From positions 1 through 64,000 of the forward strand of contig NZ_PXXO01000002.1 of NCBI RefSeq assembly GCF_003011885.1: 64,000 nt of DNA. Direction: 5' to 3'. Below the pieces are notes generated by a model that was given only the letters and a program-made list of their open reading frames with translations, was not told the origin of the DNA and did no database searches. Below, in pieces: positions 55,173 through 64,000 of this stretch. Source of the stretch: Cyanobium usitatum str. Tous. Its GTDB lineage: Bacteria > Cyanobacteriota > Cyanobacteriia > PCC-6307 > Cyanobiaceae. The position numbers were made by a program, and so were the translations under genes. Numbering within the stretch: position 1 is the stretch's first letter; each line of letters opens with the position of its first letter.

Positions 55173-55667
55173 TCAGGTGCTGGTTTGCATGCCCTGGATC
55201 AGAAAGTCGAAGTACGGGCCCGCAAGGGAGGCCTGGTCTGTGCTCAACAGGGCGAGCGAGGCCTCCTTCATGGTGCGCATTGCGTCCACCATGCCTGGCA
55301 TCGGTACGCCGAGGCTGTTGTACATCTCACGGGCGCCAACCAGGCCAATCTGTTGAATCATCTCGGTGCTGCCGGCGAGAACGCCGTAGGTCACCAGGCG
55401 CAGATACCAGCTGTAGTCGCGCAGGCACTGGGCCCGCTGCTTTTGGCCGTAGGCATTGCCACCGGGGGCCACGTAATCGGGGTTGCGCTGGAAGAGCTGC
55501 TTGGCCGACTCATCAACAATTTTTTTCTCGTTGTCGGTTAGAAGTCGCACAACCGCCAGCCTTTCGGCTCCCCGACTGAGGTACTCCACCATGGAGCGCA
55601 ACTCGCCGCCACTGGGATACCGCAGCTGATCATCAGCCTGAAGGATCAGATCCCGAACGACGCTCAT
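55173..55667 (-). CDS. apcD: Allophycocyanin-B alpha subunit ApcD
   Basis: A 164-residue phycobiliprotein. The bilin-attachment Cys81 is in AQCLRDYSWYLRLVTYGVLAG; APGGNAYG and EMYNSLGVPMPGMVDAM match ApcD. ApcD is a core terminal emitter that passes energy, chiefly towards photosystem I. The ATG at 55667 (MSVVRDLILQADD) gives the usual N terminus; an upstream GTG would add 4 residues. It stands alone, apart from other phycobilisome genes, which is usual for apcD. Confidence 0.95.
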   Translation of the reverse strand: MSVVRDLILQADDQLRYPSGGELRSMVEYLSRGAERLAVVRLLTDNEKKIVDESAKQLFQRNPDYVAPGGNAYGQKQRAQCLRDYSWYLRLVTYGVLAGSTEMIQQIGLVGAREMYNSLGVPMPGMVDAMRTMKEASLALLSTDQASLAGPYFDFLIQGMQTST

Positions 55668-55781
55668 CGCAGCGACCACACGTGCCCATCACTGTATCGA
55701 CTCCTCAGCAAGATCACCGTGCCCCGCTGCAAGGTGTAACGCCCCTTTGCACGGCGTAGGGTGAAGGATTGGTAGGCGGGC

Positions 55782-57233
55782 GTGGGCACTAAAAGCTTTG
55801 GCAACGGCGCTGGTGGTGGCAAGAGCGATGGCCTCGATTTATCCACCGGCATGACCGTTACGGTGGCCATCACCGGCCTATCCCATGACGGGCAGGGCGT
55901 GGCCCGTCTCGCAGATCGGGTCTTGTTTGTAGCTGGTGCCTTGCCTGGCGAGCAGGCGAAGGTACGCCTCACCCATAAGGCCCGTCGCCACTGGATGGCC
56001 GAGCTGCAGCAGGTGCTTGAGCCGGCAGCGGAGCGTCGAAGACCTCCTTGCATCCTTGCTGAAGACTGTGGTGGTTGCAGCTTGCAGCACCTAGACGACT
56101 CGGCGCAGCAGCACTGGAAGCACCAAAAAGTCGTTGATGCCCTGCGGCGTATTGCCCACCTTGATACGGATGTTGCGCCCTTAATGGCAGCGCCAGAAGG
56201 GCTCGGCTATCGCAACAGGGCGATTATCCCGCTTGAGCGCTGCGAGGACGGGCGGTTGCGGGCTGGCTTTTATCGCCCTGGCACCCACAAGATTGTCAAT
56301 ATGAATCGCTGCCCGGTGCTTGATCCGCGCCTGGACGCTTTGATCGCACCGCTTAAGTCGGATCTTGAGACCAGTGACTGGCCCGTTGATCGGGACTGCC
56401 GCGAGGGGGGCGGCCTGCGCCATCTGGCCCTGCGAATCGGCAGCTACACAGGTGAGTTGCTGATCACCCTGGTAAGCAGCACCCCAGACCTGGAGGGCAT
56501 CGAGATCCTGGCCGCCCAATGGATGCACCGCTGGCCCGAACTAGTGGGGGTGTGCCTGAACCTGCAACCCCTAGCCACCAACACCCTGATGGGACCCGAG
56601 ACACGCGTGGTGGTGGGACGTAGCTGGGTGCAGGAGCGTTTCTGCGACCTCGAGCTGCGCATTGCAGCAGACACCTTTTTCCAGGTCCATACCCGACAGG
56701 CTGAGCGAATAGTCCCCCTGGTGCTTGCAGCCCTTGCGGGCTCTGCGCCTGGCGTGATGGTTGATGCCTACTGCGGCATTGGCACCTACAGCCTGCCTGT
56801 CGCTGCGGCTGGCTGGCACGTTCACGGCATTGAACTAAGCCCCGAGGCCGTGCACCAGGCCAAGGCCAATGCCCGCGAAAACGGTCTAAGTGAATCAGCC
56901 ACCTTTGAGACCGGTGTGGTAGCCGAGTGCCTTGCCGAGCACCTGGTTCACTGCGATGCGGTGTTTCTCGATCCCCCCCGCAAGGGACTGGAGCCCGCCA
57001 CCCTGCAGGCGATCATCGAACGCCCCCCCGCCCACCTGCTCTACCTCAGTTGCGACCCCGCCACCCTGGCCCGGGACCTGGCCCAGCTGGTTGGCGGCGG
57101 CAGTTATCGATTGGAGAGCGTTCAGCCGATCGACTTTTTCCCCCAAACAAGCCACGTAGAAACATTGACCGTTTTGAGCCGTATCGGAGCTGGCCTCCCA
57201 ACCCCGCAGCCCGAGGCAGCGGAGCAGGAGTAG
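55782..57233 (+). CDS. rlmD: 23S rRNA (uracil-5-)-methyltransferase RlmD-type
   Basis: A 483-residue RumA/RlmD-family enzyme that methylates uracil in rRNA or tRNA. It has an N-terminal TRAM domain (TVTVAITGLSHDGQGVARLADRVLFVAGALPGE), Fe-S cysteines (CILAEDCGGCSLQHL), motif I in VDAYCGIGTYSLPVA, and the catalytic Cys in LYLSCDPATLARDL. It starts at the GTG 55782. Whether it modifies the RlmD or RlmC position cannot be told from sequence. Confidence 0.92.
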   Translation: MGTKSFGNGAGGGKSDGLDLSTGMTVTVAITGLSHDGQGVARLADRVLFVAGALPGEQAKVRLTHKARRHWMAELQQVLEPAAERRRPPCILAEDCGGCSLQHLDDSAQQHWKHQKVVDALRRIAHLDTDVAPLMAAPEGLGYRNRAIIPLERCEDGRLRAGFYRPGTHKIVNMNRCPVLDPRLDALIAPLKSDLETSDWPVDRDCREGGGLRHLALRIGSYTGELLITLVSSTPDLEGIEILAAQWMHRWPELVGVCLNLQPLATNTLMGPETRVVVGRSWVQERFCDLELRIAADTFFQVHTRQAERIVPLVLAALAGSAPGVMVDAYCGIGTYSLPVAAAGWHVHGIELSPEAVHQAKANARENGLSESATFETGVVAECLAEHLVHCDAVFLDPPRKGLEPATLQAIIERPPAHLLYLSCDPATLARDLAQLVGGGSYRLESVQPIDFFPQTSHVETLTVLSRIGAGLPTPQPEAAEQE

Positions 57234-57253
57234 GGGTAGATCCCGCCTGGATA

Positions 57254-59704
57254 TCAGCTGCGCAACAGGGCGCCCAGCTGCTTTTCCAGGGCTGCCCGGA
57301 TCGAGGAGTGGGCTGCTTCCACCTCTTCATCGGTGAGGGTGCGGCTGGCATCGCGGTAGCGCAGCCTGAAGGCTTGACTGCACTGGCCTGCAGCAAGTTG
57401 ACCGCCCTCGTAGCGGTCTACTAATTCCGCATGCTCCAGCAGCGGCTTGCCGGCCTTGCGAATCACCTGGAGCAGCTCAGCTGAATTCGTGCTGGCTGCC
57501 ACCACTACGGCCAGATCTCGCTCCGAAGCCGGAACGGTGGCGTAGGGGGCAAAGGCTGGCTGCCAGCGGTTTCGGCGGGTGGCGGCGATCAGTAAGGCAT
57601 CGAGTTCGAGCTCGAAGATAATGCTTGTTTGCGGCAGGTCTAGCTTTTCGGCCTGCTCAGGGTGCAGCTGGCCAAACCAGCCCTGGGGCCGCCCTTCTAC
57701 TACCAGCTGGGCGGCTCGCCCCGGGTGTAGCAACGGGTGTTGGGTAAGTGGGCGATCTTCGATTGGGATCGCCAGCGCTGCCAAGGCTTGCTGCAGCAGG
57801 CCGCGGGCCTGGTGATAGCTGGGAGGCTGGGGTTTGCCACTGCTGCTCCAGCGCTCACCTCGCCGTTCGCCACAGATAACCCCTGCCAGCAGCTGGCGAG
57901 CGGACCTGGCGGCATCGCTGCTGAACACCTGGCCGATCTCAAAGGCCCAGAAACCTGGCTGCCCACTTTGCAAGTTGCGGCGTGCAGCGCCGAGCAATTC
58001 GCCATGCAGGTTGTCGCGCAGGTAGCCGTAATCAGCTAGCAGGGGATTAGCCAGGGGTATGCGCCCAGCTGCTGCCGGCACCAGGGAAAAGCTGCAGGCC
58101 TCCTGCAGCCCGGCAGCGCACAGTTGGCGGCGCAGGCGGCGCTCCACCTGCTGGGCTGGTGTGAGTCCCCCAGGCTCCAGTGGGTCGGGTAGGTGGCAGG
58201 CGAAGTGGTCGTAACCAACCAGGCGGGCCACCTCCTCGATTAGGTCAACCTCCCGTTGCAGATCCATCAACCGTGAGGGGGGCACGGTGACGAGCCAACC
58301 CTCACCATCTATCTCTTCTGCCAGCTGGCAACCAAGGGCCGTCAAGGTCTGGACGATCCTGTCGTCACTGAGGTCTGAATAGTCTTCGCCGTCTTCAACC
58401 GGTCCAAGCAGATTGAGCAGGGCGTCACGCCTCAGCTGCAACGGCTCGATTGGCTGCTCGGCTCGTTTATGTAGCCAGCGGCCCGAAACATTGGCAGCGC
58501 AATGTTGCTTAAGCAGGGCCACGGCCCGATCTGCAGCAGCGAGGGTGGCCTCCCTTGGCAACCCCTTCTCAAAACGGCTGCTTGCTTCAGTGCGTAAGCC
58601 AACGCTGCGGGCGGAGCGGCGCACCGCCTGGGGAGCAAACACAGCAGCCTCAAGCCAGATTGAGGTGGTGGCTTCATTAACGGCTTCATCCGCACCACCC
58701 ATCACGCCAGCCAGGGCGATGGGGCGGTTGCTGTAAGTAACCACCAGGGCTTCGGGGCTGAGTTTGTGCTCCGTGGCGTCCAGGCTGGTGAATTCCTCAC
58801 CATCAAGGGCCTGGCGTAGCCCCAGGCTGGCTAGCTGGGGTTCGCTGTCTCCGTCGATTACGGCGAGGCGCTTGCTGTCGAAGGCGTGCAGGGGTTGTCC
58901 CGTCTCCAGCATCACCAAGTTGGTGATGTCAACAATGTTGTTGATCGGGCGAATGCCGGCCTTTTGCAGGCGCTGATGCAGCCAGAGGGGCGATGGGGCG
59001 ACCTTCAGCCCGTCGAGGGCCGTGATGCTGAATAGCCCCCCAGCCTCAACTGCGACCCGGTCGCTGGCGGAAAGAGGCAGCGGCTGGCTTGTTGCGGCAA
59101 TTTCAGGGGCCTTTATCTGGGTCTGGCCGCCCACCAGGGCCGCCACCTCCCTGGCTATGCCTTGCATTGAGAGGCCATCAGGTCGGTTGGCGGTGATCGC
59201 CAACTCCAAAACCTGGTCATCCAGCCCCAGGCTTGGTCCAACTGCTGCGCCCAGGGGGGGAACCTGCTCCAGCAGCTCATCAAGAATGGCGATTCCTTCC
59301 CCTTCTGCCGTCTGGCCAAGCTCGGCAAGGGAGCAGATCATGCCGCTGCTGGCCACACCGCGCAGTTCGGCGGGCTTGATCGTCAGGTTGACCGCCGGCA
59401 GAGTGGCGCCCACCAGGGCAACGGGCACATGGATACCAGCCCGTACATTCGCTGCCCCGCAAACGATCTGCAGGGTTTCGGCGGCGCCGATATCAACTAA
59501 ACAGACGCTCAGCTTGTCTGCGTTGGGATGGGCCTGGCGTTCACGCACGAAGCCCACCACGACACCGCCGGCTTGGGCGGCTAGGTCCTCTATGGCATCC
59601 ACCTCAAAACCAGCCAAAGACAGACGCTCGGCTAGCGGCCCTGGAGCGAGGGCTTGTTCGGGGCCGGTCACCAGCTCCTGCAGCCATTGGAGCGAGACCC
59701 GCAT
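57254..59704 (-). CDS. pheT: Phenylalanyl-tRNA synthetase beta subunit
   Basis: An 816-residue PheT. The N-terminal tRNA-binding OB fold (VGFVRERQAHPNADKLSVCLVDIG), the B3/B4 editing domain (ANRPDGLSMQGIAREVAAL...), the B5 domain and the C-terminal anticodon-binding FDX-ACB domain (FAPYATVPASERDLAVVV ... LRYRDASRTLTDEEV) are all present. It pairs with PheS, which is not in the window. The ATG at 59704 gives MRVSLQWLQELV, as expected. Confidence 0.97.
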   Translation of the reverse strand: MRVSLQWLQELVTGPEQALAPGPLAERLSLAGFEVDAIEDLAAQAGGVVVGFVRERQAHPNADKLSVCLVDIGAAETLQIVCGAANVRAGIHVPVALVGATLPAVNLTIKPAELRGVASSGMICSLAELGQTAEGEGIAILDELLEQVPPLGAAVGPSLGLDDQVLELAITANRPDGLSMQGIAREVAALVGGQTQIKAPEIAATSQPLPLSASDRVAVEAGGLFSITALDGLKVAPSPLWLHQRLQKAGIRPINNIVDITNLVMLETGQPLHAFDSKRLAVIDGDSEPQLASLGLRQALDGEEFTSLDATEHKLSPEALVVTYSNRPIALAGVMGGADEAVNEATTSIWLEAAVFAPQAVRRSARSVGLRTEASSRFEKGLPREATLAAADRAVALLKQHCAANVSGRWLHKRAEQPIEPLQLRRDALLNLLGPVEDGEDYSDLSDDRIVQTLTALGCQLAEEIDGEGWLVTVPPSRLMDLQREVDLIEEVARLVGYDHFACHLPDPLEPGGLTPAQQVERRLRRQLCAAGLQEACSFSLVPAAAGRIPLANPLLADYGYLRDNLHGELLGAARRNLQSGQPGFWAFEIGQVFSSDAARSARQLLAGVICGERRGERWSSSGKPQPPSYHQARGLLQQALAALAIPIEDRPLTQHPLLHPGRAAQLVVEGRPQGWFGQLHPEQAEKLDLPQTSIIFELELDALLIAATRRNRWQPAFAPYATVPASERDLAVVVAASTNSAELLQVIRKAGKPLLEHAELVDRYEGGQLAAGQCSQAFRLRYRDASRTLTDEEVEAAHSSIRAALEKQLGALLRS

Positions 59705-59815
59705 AGCCCGTGGTGTGTTGAACCTTGATCTTAGGGATCAACTGGGGGGTGGGACTACCGCCAGGTAAGGTGTCAACTTGTCCTTTCGCATCGCTCCAGC
59801 GGCGCAACGTCCTTC

Positions 59816-60010
59816 ATGGCTAAAAACAAGGGCGTCCGGATCGTGATCACTCTCGAGTGCACCGAATGCCGGTCCAACCCCGCAAAGCGTTCTCCAGGTG
59901 TGTCCCGTTACACCACTGAGAAGAATCGCCGTAACACCACCGAACGGCTCGAGCTGAAGAAGTTCTGTACCCACTGCAACTCCTCGACGGTTCACAAGGA
60001 AATCAAGTGA
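59816..60010 (+). CDS. rpmG: 50S ribosomal protein L33
   Basis: A 64-residue L33 with the zinc-type cysteines: CTEC near residue 15 and CTHC near residue 51 ([25 protein letters not shown]). It binds the 50S E-site region. The ATG at 59816 is the only reasonable start. S18 follows on the same strand after 113 bases. Confidence 0.97.
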   Translation: MAKNKGVRIVITLECTECRSNPAKRSPGVSRYTTEKNRRNTTERLELKKFCTHCNSSTVHKEIK

Positions 60011-60123
60011 TTCAGGCTTGGGCCCCAGTTTTGGTGCTCAATCATCAGTTTCAACTCGATTTGCCCCAGCCCCGTCAGGTACTGGTCAGATCCAGCTTCA
60101 TTCACTACTCGCCTTCGTAATCC

Positions 60124-60345
60124 ATGTCTAGCTCTTTTTTCAAAAAGCGCCTTTCGCCAATCAAGCCTGGCGATCCGATTGACTACAAAGACGTCGATCT
60201 GCTCAAGAAGTTCATCACCGAGCGCGGCAAGATCCTGCCCCGCCGGCTCACTGGCCTGACAGCCAAACAGCAGCGTGACTTGACCAACTCTGTTAAGCGT
60301 GCCCGAATTGTGGCATTGCTGCCTTTTGTGAATCCCGAAGGCTGA
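60124..60345 (+). CDS. rpsR: 30S ribosomal protein S18
   Basis: A 73-residue S18: [66 protein letters not shown]. Length and the [11 protein letters not shown] core are canonical. Usual partner of the small subunit platform with S6. Closely followed by the RNB gene, which may be co-transcribed. Confidence 0.98.
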   Translation: MSSSFFKKRLSPIKPGDPIDYKDVDLLKKFITERGKILPRRLTGLTAKQQRDLTNSVKRARIVALLPFVNPEG

Positions 60346-60388
60346 GGCCTCTCCCCTGGCGGCTTCAACCTTCCATCCTGGCGATCTG

Positions 60389-62404
60389 GTGGGACTGGGC
60401 GATGTGCGCGGTCCCCAACTTGCTGTTGTTTTGGCTGTGGCCTCAAACAAGGCCTCTTTAGCAATTGGTACCAGCGCTAGACAGCAGATCCAGCCGCTGA
60501 GGCAACTGTTGCTTCTCACTGCGTTTTCCGGCGAGTGCGACCCACCCCAGCGGCTCAGCCAAGCTCCGTGGTCAATTAGTGACGACGCTTTGACGGCAGT
60601 GCTGCCTTCTCGAAGCGATTTCGCGGCAGCTTGGATCCTGATGCAGGCTGAACCTCAGGGATTGCAGCTGAGCGACTGGGTGGATCTGGTTTCTTCGCGA
60701 CGGGATGGCCTAGCTATTGCATCGTGCTGGCGCTGGTGTCTTGGTCCCCAGACCCTTTTCCGTCTGCGTCAAAACCTCGTTGAGGCCAGGCCTCTGACTG
60801 ATCTTCGCCGGCTGCGGCGAGAACGCCGACTGCGGGTGCTCCAGGAGCAAGCTGAAATGCGCTGGCAGCAGCAGCTGCTCGATCGTCAGCCGCTTGATCT
60901 GCAACTGCTCAGTGCAGAGCAGCGCCAGCAGCTTGAGCTATTGGTTGATTGGGCTGGAGGTGAGTGCACAACTCCCCTACCCCTTCCCCTGCGCCAGGCT
61001 TTGCAGGCCGCCAAAGTTACGGCCGATACGGGCTCAATTCGCCACCTGCTGGTTGATCTGGGCCAGTGGCAAGCCCACAATTTGCCGTCCCTCCGAGCCA
61101 CGGTCTGGGAGCAAGGCTTTTCTGCTGATCTACTGGCTGAAGCCGAACGCCTACTAGTTAGCGCTGAAACTGAACTACCGGGTGATGCCGAGCGTCTGGA
61201 CCTCAGCGGCCAGCGCAGCGTCACCATTGATGACGCTGATACCTGCGACATTGACGACGGGTTGGCGTTGGAAACAACCCCCGCTGGCCAGGTGAAGATT
61301 TGGATCCACGTGGCGGACCCAGGTCGCTTGATTGCGCTGGATTCGCCCCTCGACTTAGAAGCACGACGGCGGGGCAGCAGTCTTTATCTGGCATCTGGAA
61401 TTTTGCCGATGTTCCCGGAGGCGCTTGCCACCGGACCGATGAGCCTGCGGGCCGGCCATCGCAGTGCCGCCTGGAGCATCTGGGTTGAACTCGACGACGA
61501 TGGGGCTGTTAAGGCTTCGGGATTGCAGCGCAGCTGGGTTAAGCCCACCTACCGGCTCAGCTATGGCGATGCCGACGACCTGATCGATCTAGCCCCGCCT
61601 CAGGAGCGCGACCTTGCCGACTTGCACGGCCTGCTGCTGCGCCGCCGCCAGTGGCGTGTGCGCCAGGGTGCCCTGCTGCTGGATCAGCCGGAGGGTCGGA
61701 TTCGGGCCCAGGGAGACGCGGCCCAAGGAGACGCTCCCCAGCTTGAGATCACCGAACCCAGCCCCGCCCGATTGATGGTGGCCGAAGCGATGATTCTGGC
61801 GGGCGCGGTGGTAGCTGGTCTTGGCCAAGAACAAGCGTTAGCTCTGCCCTATCGCAGCCAACTAACAGCAACTTTGCCGCCGGAGGCCGAGCTGGCAGCC
61901 CTGCCGGCTGGCCCGGTGCGCCATTGCGCCATTAAGCGGTGCCTAAGCCGCGGTCATACCGGCACGGAGCCAAGCCCCCATTTCAGCCTGGGCTTGCCGG
62001 CCTATGTCCAAGTCACCTCGCCGATTCGCCGCTACGCCGATCTAGTGGCGCAACGGCAACTGCTGGCACTTCAACAGGGAAGCCAGCCCATGGTTGCCAC
62101 CGATCTAGCCGCCCTGCTCTCCGACTTAGACGGTCCGCTCAAGCAGGGGATGCAGATCAGCAGGGAAGACCAGCGTCACTGGCAGCAGGTGTGGTTTGCG
62201 GCGCATGGGAGTCAGCATTGGCAGGCCTGTTTCCTGCGCTGGCTGCGGCCCCAGGACAGGCTGGGGCTGGTGCACGTTGATGCCCTGGCCATGGATCTGG
62301 CGGCCGAGTGCCCAGCGGGCTCGGACCCAGGTGATCTGCTGCAACTGCGAGTTCAGGCGGTAGACCCCCTGCGCGACCAATTGCGACTGCAGGCCACGGG
62401 CTAA
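60389..62404 (+). CDS. RNase II/RNB-family exoribonuclease
   Basis: A 671-residue RNB-domain 3'-5' exoribonuclease. The metal-binding aspartates are Asp281, Asp287, Asp289 and Asp290 in TIDDADTCDIDDGLALE, with RNase II spacing; VQVTSPIRRYADLVAQRQL follows. The start is doubtful: GTG 60389 is the first ATG/GTG/TTG start, yet the frame is open back to about 60317 and the residues just before it (FHPGDL) look like the start of the conserved N-terminal barrel, so a rare start such as CTG 60356 is possible. Its stop overlaps the convergent FAD gene by 4 bases. Confidence 0.9.
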   Translation: MGLGDVRGPQLAVVLAVASNKASLAIGTSARQQIQPLRQLLLLTAFSGECDPPQRLSQAPWSISDDALTAVLPSRSDFAAAWILMQAEPQGLQLSDWVDLVSSRRDGLAIASCWRWCLGPQTLFRLRQNLVEARPLTDLRRLRRERRLRVLQEQAEMRWQQQLLDRQPLDLQLLSAEQRQQLELLVDWAGGECTTPLPLPLRQALQAAKVTADTGSIRHLLVDLGQWQAHNLPSLRATVWEQGFSADLLAEAERLLVSAETELPGDAERLDLSGQRSVTIDDADTCDIDDGLALETTPAGQVKIWIHVADPGRLIALDSPLDLEARRRGSSLYLASGILPMFPEALATGPMSLRAGHRSAAWSIWVELDDDGAVKASGLQRSWVKPTYRLSYGDADDLIDLAPPQERDLADLHGLLLRRRQWRVRQGALLLDQPEGRIRAQGDAAQGDAPQLEITEPSPARLMVAEAMILAGAVVAGLGQEQALALPYRSQLTATLPPEAELAALPAGPVRHCAIKRCLSRGHTGTEPSPHFSLGLPAYVQVTSPIRRYADLVAQRQLLALQQGSQPMVATDLAALLSDLDGPLKQGMQISREDQRHWQQVWFAAHGSQHWQACFLRWLRPQDRLGLVHVDALAMDLAAECPAGSDPGDLLQLRVQAVDPLRDQLRLQATG

Positions 62405-64000
62405 TCCGCGGCCAGTCGAGAGGCCCGCAACCACGGCCCCCAAGGATTGGCACAGCCAATCAACTTGGCCTGGGTCGGCTTATCAAGGTTCTGCAGCCAG
62501 CGGTTCAAGCCTGGCTCCAGGGTGATGAGAGGCCACTGCCGTTTGGCGTTATCACTGCTGAAATCGCTGTCGCATACAAAGGTGTAGCCGCCCTGGCCGT
62601 CCGGCAGCACCCTTCCATTCCACAGAGACTCCCTGGGTTCTGGACGGCCCTGGCTCGGACTTAGGGGTCTTTGGAATGGGCGCTCAATTTGGCCATTGGC
62701 CTGCAGGAGGTCGGGATTGGCCAGCAGCTGCAGCTGTCGGGCTAACCAGTCGCTGGCATGCCAGGGGGTGTCCCAGAGCGGCACTACCGCCGCTGGAGCA
62801 CGGTGATCGTGGAGCAGGCACTGCTGAACGGCTAGGGGCGCAAGCTCAGCTGGGGGGATGCCTCGCTGTACCGCCAGGGCCGCTGCCGCCCCGGCCGCCT
62901 GGCCGATATTCAGAATTAGGGGCTGCAAACGGGTAGCCCCATTGGCCATGTGGCTGCTGCTGAAAGCCTTGTCAGCTGCCAGCAGATTGTCAATCTCAGC
63001 GCTCAGCAGCGCGTCGTAAGGAATGCAAAAGGGAGTGCCGCTCCAGCGCCCTCCCCAGCGAATGCTTTTAGGTGCCAGTGGCCAGTCAGGTCCAGGGTAG
63101 TGGTGGTCGTTGGCGTAGTTGCCCACCGCTATTGACTCCAGTTCGCCGCTGGCATTGAGCGGCAGTGGCCCCTGGGATTCAGCCATGCCTAGGGGGAGCA
63201 GGTGCTGTTCCAGCACCTGCGAGCGGCCCAGCATTCTTCGCCCCTCCCGCCAGTAGGGCATGGCAGCTAGCCAGGGGGCAGGACTGCCGGCTTCAGCAGG
63301 AAATGCATGGCCCAGTTGAAGCCAGCCCCCACTTGCCTGCTCAAGGGCTCTTGCAAACTGCAGGCTGTAGGACTGCATTTCGGCAGCTAACCCATTTTGC
63401 TCAGCTGGATCTGCGCTGAAGGCGCGTTCCAGCCCCTGGTGCCAGTCATTGCCGTGCAGCGGCCAGTTGAGCATCACCAGGCCGCCCGGCAGGCGCCCGT
63501 AGTTGATCGTGCGCTCTAAACCGAAGGCCTCGCTGGCTCGTTCAAATGGCGAAGCCAAGGCAGGTGAGACTGCAGCTGGCGTCAACACTTCGCTCTGGAG
63601 CTGGCCCATCACCACCCAGGTGGGCGATTGCACAGGTTGCTGCTTAAAAAAAGCTTCCGTTTGCAACCGTTGCAGGCTGGGGGCACTGGGTTCGCCCCAT
63701 TGCTCCTGGGCTTCCCAGCCGAGTCGAAATGGAGCCTCCGCTAGGGGCAGCAGGTCGCCGCGGTCGCTGCCATCGATCACAACTTTGCAGTCCAGCCATT
63801 GGGTTTCACCCTTGTGCTCCAGCTGTACTGCTGTGATGCGGGCCCCCTGACGCCGCACAGCCAGCAGCCTGCAGCTCGGCCACCACTGCAGATTGGCCAG
63901 TTCGCTTACCCAGCCTTGCAGGATCGCTTCTGCGGTCGCGGGCCGGTAACCAAAGCAACTCACCCAGTTTTGATCCAGTCCCTCGGGCTCGGCCTGCTCA
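62401..64000 (-). CDS. FAD-dependent oxidoreductase, N terminus beyond window
   Basis: At least 533 residues; the gene runs off the right edge, and the frame stays open to 64000 (EQAEPEGLDQNWVSCFGYRP). It has VVIDGSDRGDLLPLAEAPFRLG, an internal FCIPYDALLSAEIDNLLAADKAFSSSHMANGATRLQPL and ILNIGQAAGAAAALAVQRG, typical of the FAD-dependent oxidoreductase family with a C-terminal FAD-binding end. The N-terminal GxGxxG is not visible. Substrate unknown. Confidence 0.88.
   Translation of the reverse strand, partial: EQAEPEGLDQNWVSCFGYRPATAEAILQGWVSELANLQWWPSCRLLAVRRQGARITAVQLEHKGETQWLDCKVVIDGSDRGDLLPLAEAPFRLGWEAQEQWGEPSAPSLQRLQTEAFFKQQPVQSPTWVVMGQLQSEVLTPAAVSPALASPFERASEAFGLERTINYGRLPGGLVMLNWPLHGNDWHQGLERAFSADPAEQNGLAAEMQSYSLQFARALEQASGGWLQLGHAFPAEAGSPAPWLAAMPYWREGRRMLGRSQVLEQHLLPLGMAESQGPLPLNASGELESIAVGNYANDHHYPGPDWPLAPKSIRWGGRWSGTPFCIPYDALLSAEIDNLLAADKAFSSSHMANGATRLQPLILNIGQAAGAAAALAVQRGIPPAELAPLAVQQCLLHDHRAPAAVVPLWDTPWHASDWLARQLQLLANPDLLQANGQIERPFQRPLSPSQGRPEPRESLWNGRVLPDGQGGYTFVCDSDFSSDNAKRQWPLITLEPGLNRWLQNLDKPTQAKLIGCANPWGPWLRASRLAAD

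Noticed and set aside
61715-61740. Short repeated GGAGACGC in the RNB gene
   Set aside because: Codes for two AQGDA repeats in a loop of the protein; too short to count as a repeat element.

Overview
The window looks like chromosome of a GC-rich unicellular cyanobacterium of the Synechococcus/Cyanobium type. The evidence is an allophycocyanin-B subunit (ApcD), HemJ-type protoporphyrinogen oxidase, a cyanobacterial CobN followed by B12-dependent MetH, cyanobacterial families of unknown function (DUF3370, DUF4090-like, DUF4912, DUF4330, DUF1995), an Hfq-like protein of cyanobacterial type, dense packing with many 1-14 base overlaps, and frequent GTG/TTG starts. I saw no rRNA, tRNA, CRISPR array or prophage.

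Layout. 1-7.1 kb is accessory: a frameshifted IS256-type transposase cut by the window edge, a subtilisin-like protease followed by a small I9-type inhibitor-like protein, a methyltransferase of different base composition, a trypsin-like protease fused to a class 3 lipase, and a MazEF-type toxin-antitoxin pair. 7.2-20.7 kb mixes SelO, an L,D-transpeptidase-like lipoprotein, a GT2/GH57 pair, an SDR, an SPFH protein, a DUF1611/PLP-racemase pair, a GAF-GGDEF protein with a degenerate active site, a pterin dehydratase and a sugar-phosphate mutarotase. 20.7-36.2 kb is housekeeping: LeuRS, Hfq-like protein, DapF with an unusual cysteine-rich tail, cysteine desulfurase, PBP4, CoaD, UvrC, an iron-sulfur photolyase, HemJ and a PHP phosphoesterase. 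36.3-44.7 kb holds CobN (minus), divergent from IlvE-MetH. 44.7-54.3 kb holds small conserved proteins, GpsA-PhzF-SpoIID-Ap4A phosphorylase in a tight run, an alternative sigma factor, and a DUF3370 secreted protein followed by an RHH plus J-domain fusion. 54.3-55.2 kb is the only long noncoding stretch, with hairpins and a recurrent 9-base word. The end carries ApcD, RlmD, PheT, ribosomal proteins L33 and S18, an RNase II-type enzyme and a truncated FAD oxidoreductase.

How genes work together. CobN supplies a step of corrin synthesis and MetH consumes the cofactor. L33, S18 and the RNB ribonuclease form an RNA/translation cluster. DapF, PBP4, SpoIID-like, the L,D-transpeptidase-like protein and possibly the racemase touch the cell wall. 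The most unusual items are the protease-lipase fusion, the leaderless subtilase/inhibitor pair, the DUF1611/racemase pair, the DapF tail, the RHH-J protein, and the repeat-bearing noncoding region beside apcD.
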